The notes beneath the pieces are model-generated. The model had not been told where the DNA came from. It did no database searches and was given only the letters and a program-made list of their open reading frames with translations. From Candidatus Bathyarchaeota archaeon (GTDB lineage Archaea > Thermoproteota > Bathyarchaeia > Bathyarchaeales > DTEX01), in contig PIYH01000047.1 in NCBI GenBank assembly GCA_003601695.1, positions 1-9,504 on the forward strand: a stretch of DNA of 9,504 bases, read 5' to 3'. Shown piece after piece: positions 1 to 6,292 of the stretch (position 1 is its first letter; each line of letters begins with the position of its first letter). The position numbers and the translations under genes were made by a program.

Positions 1-5
1 GTTCC

Positions 6-1022
6 ATGGCGAAGTTTATGAAACATGAAGTTATCGGAAAGATATTCGAAATAGGGCTCATTCCGCTCTTCTATAATGGAGACGTCGAGATAGCAAAGAA
101 GATCGTTCAAGCATGTGTTAACGGAGGAGCTAAGGTAGTAGAATTCACAAACAGAGGAGACTTCGCGTTTCAAGTATTTTCAGAACTCGCTAGATGGTGC
201 AATAAAGAATTTAATGACGTAATTTTAGGAGTAGGTTCAGTAATTGATCCGATGACAGCGGCCTTGTACATAAATTGCGGGGCTAACTTCGTGGTCAGTC
301 CAGTCTTTAACCCTGAGATAGCTAAAATCTGTAATCGACGGAAAGTTCCATATATACCGGGATGCGGAACGCCCTCAGAGATATCCGCAGCCGAAGAGAT
401 GGGATGTGACTTAATCAAGATATTTCCTGGGAGTAGACTGAAACCAGGATTCATCAAGAGCGTGCGTGGACCATCTCCATGGGTGAACCTTATACCAACA
501 GGAGGAGTTGATGCAACTAAGGAAAGCATATATTCATGGATTAAGGCTGGTGCTGTTGCCTTGGGTATGGGGTCGAGGCTGATCCGTAAAGACCTCGTTG
601 CAACTAGAGACTTCAACGCGATAACCAGGAAAGTTGAGGATTGCATCCGATGGATACAGGAGGCTAGAGGCACCCCGCTCTTCCTAGGAGTGGAGCATGC
701 TGGAATATACCTCGAAGAGAAAGTCGCTACTGAAACTGCAGACTGGTATGCGAGGACGTTTGGGTTTGAAAAGAAAGAAGGTAAACTGACATGTTTCATC
801 TCTGGTAATGGACCCGGAAGAATAGAGATCATAAAGACGCCTAGTCCCATTAAATGTCACATAGCCATACGGGTCTCAAATTTTGAAGCTGCCTGTGAAT
901 ATCTAAAAAAGATGGGGATCGAGCTCGAAAAGCCTCAAATAAGCAATGGATATAAGGCAGTATTCCTCAAAGATCCAGATCCAGCGGGTAACCGCGTACA
1001 CTTAGTCTATATGCCCTCATAA
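6..1022 (+). CDS. KDPG/KHG-type aldolase fused to a VOC (glyoxalase-fold) domain
   Basis: Residues about 10-222 form a complete class I KDPG/KHG aldolase, which cleaves 2-keto-3-deoxy-6-phosphogluconate (or 4-hydroxy-2-oxoglutarate) to pyruvate plus an aldehyde in the cytosol. Visible motifs are VVEFTNRG with E46 and R50, GVGSVIDP (76-82), PGCGTPSE (118-125), the Schiff-base lysine K138 in IKIFPGS, and PTGGV (164-168). Residues about 226-338 are a VOC domain with candidate metal ligands H231, E274, H285 and H332; the last replaces the usual Glu of glyoxalase I-like proteins. Stand-alone aldolases are about 210 aa, so this is a fusion. Wording such as FTNRGDFA and CNRRK recalls Bacteroidetes-type uronate-pathway aldolases (from memory), which may hint at transfer. 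The start is ATG 6 or ATG 18; the ribosome site lies outside the window. A T-tract follows the stop. The exact substrate and the role of the VOC half are unknown. Confidence 0.88.
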   Translation: MAKFMKHEVIGKIFEIGLIPLFYNGDVEIAKKIVQACVNGGAKVVEFTNRGDFAFQVFSELARWCNKEFNDVILGVGSVIDPMTAALYINCGANFVVSPVFNPEIAKICNRRKVPYIPGCGTPSEISAAEEMGCDLIKIFPGSRLKPGFIKSVRGPSPWVNLIPTGGVDATKESIYSWIKAGAVALGMGSRLIRKDLVATRDFNAITRKVEDCIRWIQEARGTPLFLGVEHAGIYLEEKVATETADWYARTFGFEKKEGKLTCFISGNGPGRIEIIKTPSPIKCHIAIRVSNFEAACEYLKKMGIELEKPQISNGYKAVFLKDPDPAGNRVHLVYMPS

Positions 1023-1030
1023 TCTCCCGA

Positions 1031-1043
1031 CTTTCCTTTTTTG
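1031..1043 (+). terminator. T-rich transcription end after the aldolase gene
   Basis: A pyrimidine-rich stretch ending in six consecutive T residues (1037-1042) starts 8 bases after the aldolase stop codon. Archaeal RNA polymerase commonly terminates on T-tracts without a hairpin. The position fits, but nothing else supports it. Confidence 0.4.
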
Positions 1044-1256
1044 TTGGCGATTTAATCAGAAAAACCAACAGATTCTTCTCGAACAATTATGCAATCTTTG
1101 ATGACGAATCTAGAAGTGCCGATACTCTTCCACTTTGTCCCCGAGATCTTTGAAAATGATAATCCATCTTTATTTAGATAGTCACGGCGGGAAGTAAGTG
1201 ATGACTATGAAATCGCCATTCCCTTCTCGGAGCATTCAAAGAGACGACGACAATAT

Positions 1257-1568
1257 TTGGGTAGTAGTTACAGTCGCTGGCGAACTCTTAACCTAGATAT
1301 CATTCACCATACTAGATGTGAAGACTTGATGGAGAAGCGTGTTTTAGAGTATCAGATGTGGATGAGGATGGAAAAGATTGAGCTCATCTTTCCTCGTAAG
1401 GGTGGAAACGTGATGGATCATAGGCAAGAAGCAACCTTTTTCTCCATAATTTTTTCGATTATCTTTCCATATCTTGTGAGAAACCTTAAATTCTCACCAT
1501 TCGAATCCATTTTGCTTTCGCCCTCTAATAAATGGAAGAACATATACATAAGTCTGATAAACATTTAG
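1257..1568 (+). CDS. Doubtful hypothetical ORF, 103 aa
   Basis: This open frame starts at TTG 1257, or at ATG 1329 for a 79-aa product, and ends at TAG 1566-1568. I do not recognise it. The N-terminal part is polar and Arg/Trp-rich; residues about 59-73 are hydrophobic (FFSIIFSIIFPYLV), which could be a single membrane segment. Neither start has a convincing ribosome site or a well-placed TATA box. It ends 22 bases before moaE and would overlap that gene's promoter. The frame stays open for 128 codons, longer than usually expected by chance in noncoding DNA, so a remnant or orphan gene is possible. I consider it more likely not a functional gene. Confidence 0.2.
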   Translation: MGSSYSRWRTLNLDIIHHTRCEDLMEKRVLEYQMWMRMEKIELIFPRKGGNVMDHRQEATFFSIIFSIIFPYLVRNLKFSPFESILLSPSNKWKNIYISLINI

Positions 1569-1571
1569 ATA
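1564..1571 (+). promoter_or_regulatory. TATA-like box before moaE
   Basis: The sequence tttagata lies 20-27 bases before ATG 1591, which would place a transcript start at or very near that ATG. This fits a leaderless mRNA, consistent with the lack of a good ribosome site before ATG 1591. It is a pattern match only. Confidence 0.35.
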
Positions 1572-1590
1572 TTCATCTCCGCCTGGACTG

Positions 1591-2013
1591 ATGGGAGTGA
1601 ATAGATTGCACATTAAATTCTCTGAAAATCTTGACGAACTAAGATCTTTAATCGACAAGATGAAGAAGAAGACCGATGAGATCGGAACTATACTAATTTA
1701 CGTCGGAGTTGTTAGGGGAAGACGTGGTGATGAAAGAGTTCTTCGACTCGAGTTTGAAGCAGACAAGAAGGAGATGACCAGATGGATGAATGAAATAGTT
1801 AAGGATGTGAGGGAAAAATATAGAGTGATTGACATAATAGTTCAGCATAGGAGCGGATCAGCGAGCGTAGGGGAGAATATCATGTATGTTTTAGTAGCGT
1901 CTAAGCGTAGAGTCGAGGCATTTAAGGCTCTATCCGAGATGATTGATAGAATTAAAAGTGAGTCTCCGATGAGAAGAAGGGAGATGACGGAATGTGGCTT
2001 ATACAGAGTTTAA
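1591..2013 (+). CDS. moaE: MoaE-like molybdopterin synthase large subunit
   Basis: MoaE is the catalytic subunit of molybdopterin synthase. With thiocarboxylated MoaD it inserts the dithiolene sulfurs into precursor Z (cPMP) to give molybdopterin. Visible family landmarks are IGTILIYVGVVRGRRGD (31-47, with R42 where MoaE has its conserved VR), the QHRSG stretch (85-89), SVGE (92-95) and DRIKSESPMRRRE (119-131). Aligned by eye to E. coli MoaE (DYLKTRAPFWKRE), K122 matches active-site K119, but K126 is replaced by R129 and the preceding Trp by R128. The C-terminal tail is short (140 aa versus about 150). No moaD or other cofactor gene lies nearby. The start is uncertain: ATG 1591 suits a leaderless transcript, while TTG 1606 is preceded by GGAGTGA (1594-1600) at 5 bases. 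Family assignment is fairly secure; activity is inferred. Confidence 0.8.
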   Translation: MGVNRLHIKFSENLDELRSLIDKMKKKTDEIGTILIYVGVVRGRRGDERVLRLEFEADKKEMTRWMNEIVKDVREKYRVIDIIVQHRSGSASVGENIMYVLVASKRRVEAFKALSEMIDRIKSESPMRRREMTECGLYRV

Positions 2014-2036
2014 GATAGGCCACCCTTTCCATTCTC

Positions 2037-2057
2037 CTTGATATTATCTTGATATTA
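2037..2057. repeat. Two tandem copies of CTTGATATTA
   Basis: The 10-mer CTTGATATTA occurs at 2037-2046 and 2048-2057, a period of 11 bases, starting 24 bases after the moaE stop. The second copy extends into a near-palindrome (CTTGATATTAAG, one mismatched pair). Function is unknown; the repeat could be fortuitous in AT-rich DNA. Confidence 0.45.
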
Positions 2058-2482
2058 AGATTTGGTGTGGACATTGATTAAATCTAATAGAAGATTCTAA
2101 GAGATAACTAAGTTAAGATGAAGCGTCTATATATTGAGTGAACGTTCGTAAGAAAGACATTAGCTGGAACCTCATTTTCCAGTGTTTTCTGAGCGATTTT
2201 TCATTAACGATTATATCTCTGCATATGAGATTGTCAAAGAATCGAATGAATATGGTGCCGCTCACACCTTCTCCTCTATTAGTGAGCGTTGATTGACTGC
2301 ATAATCTCATTTTCTCCACGTATCAGCGTTTTTAATCATCTCGTCGAATGCCTATCCTCGAAGTGGAATAATGTGAAGCTAGAGAGTAACTTAATATGGC
2401 TATCGTATATGTGTTTTATATTCTTCATAACTCGATGATCCTTTCAGCGGCTTAATTCTAAACGTTTCATAAAAAAGGTTTA

Positions 2483-2490
2483 TTTATATA
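2483..2490 (+). promoter_or_regulatory. TATA box of the glutamate dehydrogenase gene
   Basis: TTTATATA is a near-consensus archaeal TATA box, preceded by an A/G-rich stretch (2471-2478) where the BRE would lie. A transcript start is expected near 2510-2514, giving a leader of about 23 bases that contains the ribosome site. This is the clearest promoter in the window. Confidence 0.65.
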
Positions 2491-2523
2491 CCTCTGACTG
2501 CTTATTTTTTAAAATCCTACTTA

Positions 2524-2530
2524 GGAGGAG
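2524..2530 (+). promoter_or_regulatory. Ribosome binding site that decides a GTG start
   Basis: GGAGGAG is followed after 5 bases by GTG 2536. The closer ATG at 2532 is out of frame and reaches a stop after seven codons, so GTG is the chosen start. Confidence 0.7.
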
Positions 2531-2535
2531 AATGG

Positions 2536-3738
2536 GTGTCCAAGTTGAAAGTTAAGCCTATGAATTTCACTATTCCTTACGATCCCCTTGGACCTGAAAA
2601 GGTAATAATTGTTAAGGAGCCGAGTATAAATCTTACAGGCTTCCTAGTTATAGATAATACCGCGCCCGGTCCTGGAAAAGGTGGTTTAAGGATGGCGCCC
2701 AACGTAAGGGTAGACGAGGTTTTCAGACTAGCCAGAATCATGACGTGGAAATGTGCTATCGCCGGGGTTAGGGAAGGCTTACCCTTCGGTGGAGCTAAAG
2801 CTGGAATCAAAGCCGATCCCAAAAAGATCTCTCTAGAACGGAAGAAGCTCCTAATTAAGGCATTTGCAGAAGCAATAAGTCCTTTCTGTCCACAGAATTA
2901 TATAAGCGCTCCCGATATGGGAACTAATTCTTCCGATATGGATACGTTCGTAAAGACTATAGGGGATAGAAACGCTGCGACCGGTAAAACGAAGAGTTTA
3001 GGAGGAATAGAGGAAAGACGCGGGGCAACAGCTCGGGGTCTACTATATACGATATCTTATGTCCTTGACTATTATGGTATCGATCCAAATGAATGTACAG
3101 TTGCACTCATGGGATTTGGGAAAGTTGGGAAGCCAGCAACTAGAATGCTCTATGAGAAAGGATTCAAAATCATAGCAGTCACTGACAGTCAAGGAGGAGT
3201 ATATGACAAGAACGGCTTAGACATTTATGACTTAATAAAGGTTAAAGAGAGTTATGGCACAGTATCAAGCTATTTGAATCAGCCAAAGGATGCTCATCCG
3301 AACGCTAAGCCTATTACAAACGAGGCGATACTTAGACTTAAGAAGGAATCAAAGAATGAAAAGAGAATATTTATACCAGCAGCCATCGAGGGAGTATATG
3401 ATGAAAGGATAGCGAAGGAGATGGTGGCTGACTTAATATTTGAGGCTGCTAACGATCCTGCTAAAAATCCAGAAACATACCTAGTCTTCCACAAGAGAGG
3501 AATAATCAATATAAACGATTTCCTCGCCAATAAAGGAGGGGTCGTAGTAAGTTATGCTGAATTAAACAGATTGCTTCAGCCGGAGACTCTTCTAATAGAA
3601 TCTGTTGAAAGAGTCCTTGACAGAATACTTCCAGTCGCCGAAGATAGGAATGTTCCACCTAGAATGGTTGCGCTTGAATTGGCGAATCATCATATTTCGG
3701 AAAAAATGGAGGAGAGAAAAAGACTCCGAGGATACTGA
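2536..3738 (+). CDS. Glutamate dehydrogenase-family enzyme, divergent
   Basis: Glu/Leu/Phe/Val dehydrogenases catalyse reversible NAD(P)-dependent oxidative deamination; the glutamate enzyme links ammonia assimilation to 2-oxoglutarate. Visible residues are GPGKGGLR with K48, MTWK with K72, LPFGGAK with K88, SAPDMGT with D127, the Rossmann motif GFGKVG (193-198) with D217 after the second strand (suggesting NAD), PAAIEG (281-286) and GGVVVSYAE with S339. K48 and S339 sit where the glutamate enzymes bind the side-chain carboxylate (leucine dehydrogenases have Leu and Val), so glutamate is the likely substrate. Oddities are about four extra residues (GVREG) between K72 and K88, KAG instead of KGG after the glycines, AANDP where GANGP is usual, and a C-terminus without the usual aromatic tail. 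Length 400 aa is slightly short of the usual 410-420. It has its own promoter and T-tract end, so it is probably monocistronic. Confidence 0.85.
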   Translation: MSKLKVKPMNFTIPYDPLGPEKVIIVKEPSINLTGFLVIDNTAPGPGKGGLRMAPNVRVDEVFRLARIMTWKCAIAGVREGLPFGGAKAGIKADPKKISLERKKLLIKAFAEAISPFCPQNYISAPDMGTNSSDMDTFVKTIGDRNAATGKTKSLGGIEERRGATARGLLYTISYVLDYYGIDPNECTVALMGFGKVGKPATRMLYEKGFKIIAVTDSQGGVYDKNGLDIYDLIKVKESYGTVSSYLNQPKDAHPNAKPITNEAILRLKKESKNEKRIFIPAAIEGVYDERIAKEMVADLIFEAANDPAKNPETYLVFHKRGIININDFLANKGGVVVSYAELNRLLQPETLLIESVERVLDRILPVAEDRNVPPRMVALELANHHISEKMEERKRLRGY

Positions 3739-3743
3739 GAAGC

Positions 3744-3766
3744 TTTTCTTCTTTTATTTTTTATTT
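3744..3766 (+). terminator. T-rich transcription end after the glutamate dehydrogenase gene
   Basis: A run made almost entirely of T, interrupted by a few C and A, begins six bases after the stop codon. It fits archaeal T-tract termination and separates this gene from mptA. Confidence 0.5.
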
Positions 3767-3811
3767 GATATGCTTCCAAATAATTCTGCAGAGGATTCCT
3801 GAGTTTAGACA

Positions 3812-3819
3812 AGATATTT
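3812..3819 (+). promoter_or_regulatory. Weak TATA-like box before mptA
   Basis: The sequence agatattt lies about 40 bases before the mptA ATG. It would put the transcript start near 3840, just ahead of the GGAGG site at 3844-3848. The match to consensus is modest. Confidence 0.3.
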
Positions 3820-3857
3820 CTTTGAGTATGTAGTTTGGAATTTGGAGGCAATTCTTT

Positions 3858-4634
3858 ATGGATATCGGTTTACTTGATGTTCAAAATCAGAAGCCCGAGA
3901 ATGAGATAGAGCTGGAAAAGGTCGGAGTTGAAGGCTTAAAGAAATACGTGTCGATAAAGAAGCCAAGTAAACCATATCATGTCATTGTCACGATTAATAG
4001 TTACATTACTCTTCCCTCGAATCTTCGTGGAGCACATATGAGTAGATTCGCTGAATCTATCGCTGAGATTCCTAATAAAGCAGCATCCATCGAGGATCTT
4101 GCTGAGAAAATTGCTAAAAGAGCATACCAAAAGCATGGCTTCCACTGCTATACTGAAGTCTTCGGAGAATTCCCCTATGAAAGAATTAGGCCGAGCGGGA
4201 AGAAGGAAAAAGCAATAGCTGAGATGTTCGGTAAATTCTCAACTAAGAATGGCGTCAAGATAGTTGGCGTCTCAGTTAATGGCATTCTCGCATGTCCCTG
4301 CTCAAAGGAGTTAACGGGAGGGCTGACTCACAATCAAAGGGGGAAGATAACAGTTGAACTTGACGTTTCCAAAAGCGAAGTTGACCTTAGGGATGTGATA
4401 GAAATCTGTAAGGAGAGCTTCAGTTCTCCAACCTTTTCAATTTTAAAGAGAATTGAAGAGAAAGAGATCGTAGAGAGAATTCATGAAGATCCCAGATTCG
4501 TAGAAGACGTTGTTAGAAAATGCGTCCAGCTTCTCAGGGAGAAGCATCCGGGAAAATACTGTAGAGTAAAATGTGTAAGCTATGAATCTATCCATGACCA
4601 TAACGTCTGCTCAGAATGGCGCGGTATCCTCTGA
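3858..4634 (+). CDS. mptA: GTP cyclohydrolase MptA (FolE2/COG1469 family)
   Basis: MptA is the archaeal Fe(II)-dependent GTP cyclohydrolase, making 7,8-dihydroneopterin 2',3'-cyclic phosphate for tetrahydromethanopterin-type C1 carriers. The bacterial homologue FolE2 feeds folate and 7-deazaguanine synthesis. Visible motifs in order are DVQNQKP (7-13), VGVEGL (22-27), GAHMSR (58-63), GVSVNGILACPCS (137-149), THNQRG (157-162), SFSSPTFSILKR (187-198) and YESIHDHN (242-249). The family metal and catalytic positions appear intact: C146/C148, H158, E200 or E201, E243, and H246 or H248. At 258 aa it is nearer FolE2 than the roughly 310-aa methanogen enzymes, but all core motifs are present. ATG 3858 follows GGAGG (3844-3848) by 9 bases. 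No other pterin or archaeosine gene lies nearby, so the downstream pathway cannot be settled from this window. Confidence 0.9.
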   Translation: MDIGLLDVQNQKPENEIELEKVGVEGLKKYVSIKKPSKPYHVIVTINSYITLPSNLRGAHMSRFAESIAEIPNKAASIEDLAEKIAKRAYQKHGFHCYTEVFGEFPYERIRPSGKKEKAIAEMFGKFSTKNGVKIVGVSVNGILACPCSKELTGGLTHNQRGKITVELDVSKSEVDLRDVIEICKESFSSPTFSILKRIEEKEIVERIHEDPRFVEDVVRKCVQLLREKHPGKYCRVKCVSYESIHDHNVCSEWRGIL

Positions 4635-4648
4635 TGACTATCCTTCTC

Positions 4649-4704
4649 AATCATAAAGCGTTCTTGCTTTGATTAACGCGAAGCTGAGTTCATCTTAAAG
4701 CTTC
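4649..4704. other. Possible hairpins in the mptA-purB convergent spacer
   Basis: Two inverted repeats lie in tandem: AATCA(ta)AAGC pairing with GCTTTGATT (4649-4674, 6-base loop, 2-base bulge), and GAAGCT pairing with AGCTTC (4680-4685 with 4699-4704). An alternative pairing, GCGTT (4658-4662) with AACGC (4675-4679), excludes the first. GCATTTATGC (4717-4726) is a further small palindrome. Being symmetrical and between convergent genes, they could take part in 3'-end formation on either strand. No T-tract directly follows, so this is only a suggestion. Confidence 0.3.
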
Positions 4705-4828
4705 AACCTCGCCAAAGCATTTATGCAGATTAATGATCTATATTCTTCCATAAACTACGTATTTTACTTAATGATTCAGCATAGATGAAGGCAGGAGCTG
4801 ACTCTAAAATTTTTAATTTGATAAAAAG

Positions 4829-6208
4829 TTACTCTAGATCTTCTCTTAATCCTCTTGTCATTCTTTCCTCTAAAGTTTTTCTTATAGCCATTTCAACCTG
4901 CGTAACAGCTGTTCCCAAATATTTTTCAGGTTTCAGCGCATCGTCTATTTCATCCTCTCTCAGGAAAGACCTGATCTTATCATTGCGTATCAATACTTCT
5001 CTGAATGGCTTATTCTCGGAGGCACTTTGAATTGCAAGTCTCCGAACAAGTTCATGTGCTTCTTGCCGGTTCATCCCCTTTCTCGTCAAGGCTATCATGA
5101 CAGCCTCAGACATAGTTCGTCCCTCAGTTATTTCTATATTTCTTTTCATTCTTTCCTCGTCAACTTCAAGATTTGACAAGATTCCGATCATGAGGTGAAG
5201 CATATAGTCAATCAGAATGCAAGCTTCAGGAATGAGGAACCTTTCAGAAGAGGACTGGGTGAGATCCCTTTCATGCCATGTTGGAATGTTCTCTAGAGCG
5301 GGAAACACTAGACTTCTCATAATCTTTGCAAGCCCACATATCCTCTCGCAGAGTTCCGGGTTTCTTTTATGAGGCATAGTAGAACTGCCAACTTGTTTCT
5401 CCCGTCTAAACGGCTCAAAAACTTCACCGATCTCGGTTCTTTGAAGTTCTCTTATCTCTATTGCAAATTTATCTAGAGTCGACGCTATTATTGCCAATAA
5501 GCATATGAACTCTGCATGTCTATCTCTCTGAATAATTTGGGTTGAGACATCAGTTGCTTTCAACCCTAGTTTTTGCATAACTAACTCTTGGATCTTTAAG
5601 GCATGTGCTCCTAAACCCGCCTGTGTCCCCACGGCTCCACTCATCTTCCCCACTAACAATCTTTCTCTGCATTCTCGGAGTCTCTGAATATGTCTTGAAA
5701 TCTCCCTCATCCAGACTGAAAGCTTTAAGCCAAATGTTATTGGCAATGCGTGTTGCCCATGCGTCCTACCCATCATAATCGTTCTTTTATACTGGTTTGC
5801 AAGCTTGATGAGGATAAATTCGAGATCGTCAAGTTTTCTACCTATAATCTCTATTGCCTCTCTAAGCTGAAGAGCCTTAGCTGTGTCAACAATATCATAA
5901 CTTGTGACTCCTAAATGTATGTACGCACCGCTCGATCCACATACCTCAGCGAAGGCTCGGACAAGTGACATTATATCATGTTTAATCTCCTTCTCTATCT
6001 CCTTCACTCTGCTGACTTTAACATACTTCGTTGAAGCCATCTCCATTATCTTCTCAGCATCTTCTCTAGGAATGTTTCCCACCATTGCATGCGCCCAAGC
6101 GAGCGCAGCCTCCACATCTAATAACTTCTGGAAGTAATTCTCCTCCTCAAATATTCTCAACATTTCAGGAGTTCCATATCGGCCTGTATCTATTGGGAGG
6201 ATGGGCAT
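4829..6208 (-). CDS. purB: Adenylosuccinate lyase
   Basis: PurB catalyses two fumarate-releasing steps of purine synthesis, SAICAR to AICAR and adenylosuccinate to AMP, as a cytosolic homotetramer of the fumarase/aspartase superfamily. Visible motifs are the N-terminal RYGTPEM (10-16), KHD (77-79), HLGVTSYDIVDT (98-109), GRTHGQHALP (147-156) with the expected general acid His, and the superfamily signature GSSTMPHKRNP (274-284) on the catalytic Ser loop. Length 459 aa fits the 430-480 aa family, and nothing appears missing. ATG 6208 is supported by GAGGTGG (6215-6221) six bases upstream and by a TATA-like element at 6246-6254. It is divergent from the deacetylase gene and convergent with mptA; no other purine gene is in view. 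Downstream, T-rich minus-strand sequence near 4805-4828 could end transcription. Confidence 0.95.
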   Translation of the reverse strand: MPILPIDTGRYGTPEMLRIFEEENYFQKLLDVEAALAWAHAMVGNIPREDAEKIMEMASTKYVKVSRVKEIEKEIKHDIMSLVRAFAEVCGSSGAYIHLGVTSYDIVDTAKALQLREAIEIIGRKLDDLEFILIKLANQYKRTIMMGRTHGQHALPITFGLKLSVWMREISRHIQRLRECRERLLVGKMSGAVGTQAGLGAHALKIQELVMQKLGLKATDVSTQIIQRDRHAEFICLLAIIASTLDKFAIEIRELQRTEIGEVFEPFRREKQVGSSTMPHKRNPELCERICGLAKIMRSLVFPALENIPTWHERDLTQSSSERFLIPEACILIDYMLHLMIGILSNLEVDEERMKRNIEITEGRTMSEAVMIALTRKGMNRQEAHELVRRLAIQSASENKPFREVLIRNDKIRSFLREDEIDDALKPEKYLGTAVTQVEMAIRKTLEERMTRGLREDLE

Positions 6209-6245
6209 CCGCTACCACCTCAATTCATTTTAAGCATCACTCTAT

Positions 6246-6254
6246 CTATATTAT
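6246..6254 (-). promoter_or_regulatory. TATA-like box of purB in the divergent spacer
   Basis: On the minus strand ATAATATAG lies about 40 bases before the purB ATG, putting a transcript start near 6225, just ahead of the GAGGTGG ribosome site. A second AT element, TTATATT at 6271-6277, could serve the divergent deacetylase gene. The spacer between the two start codons is only 84 bases, so the two promoters could influence each other. Confidence 0.4.
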
Positions 6255-6292
6255 CTGGCTAATTTAACAATTATATTGAGATTTACCTCTCT

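Larger units (their letters stand above)
1023..1590. other. Long intergenic stretch, possible gene remnant
   Basis: No recognisable gene, RNA gene or repeat was found in these 568 bases. The plus frame 1182-1568 is open for 128 codons, with TTG 1257 and ATG 1329 as possible starts. A short ATG ORF (1089-1181, 30 aa) ends in TAG directly in the same frame, so the two together read as one 159-codon frame interrupted by a single TAG. A second plus frame (ATG 1201 to TAG 1294-1296, 31 aa) reads ...DDDNIWVVVTVAGELLT, which looks protein-like. A minus ORF (1418-1510, 30 aa) runs antisense. A decayed gene with frameshifts would explain this, but I could not identify a parent family. Confidence 0.4.
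2014..2535. other. Intergenic stretch without a supported gene
   Basis: No recognisable gene, tRNA or other RNA gene is seen here. It holds two tandem copies of CTTGATATTA (2037-2057) and the glutamate dehydrogenase promoter at its end. On the minus strand three short ORFs (ATG 2428, 30 aa; a 10-codon ORF; then ATG 2310, 65 aa ending at 2113) are joined by ATGA overlaps, but they resemble no family. I treat them as chance or a heavily decayed gene. Confidence 0.5.

Noticed and set aside
170..850. 226-codon open frame on the minus strand inside the aldolase gene
   Set aside because: It is wholly antisense to a protein with clear aldolase and VOC motifs, and its product resembles nothing; a frame shadow.
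1495..1515. tRNA T-loop-like sequence (attcgaatccat)
   Set aside because: The flanking bases do not form the T stem and no acceptor or anticodon stem is present.
2113..2319. 68-codon minus-strand frame between moaE and the glutamate dehydrogenase gene
   Set aside because: No family resemblance, irregular composition and poor initiation signals. The ATGA links to two even shorter frames are intriguing but not enough to call a gene.
4632..4687. C/D box guide RNA, from TGATGA at the mptA stop and CTGA at 4684
   Set aside because: There is no internal D' box, the guide spacing is wrong and no terminal stem can be formed.
4785..5030. 81-codon plus-strand frame at the 3' end of purB
   Set aside because: Antisense to a well-supported purB; the low-complexity Ser/Leu composition is typical of a shadow.
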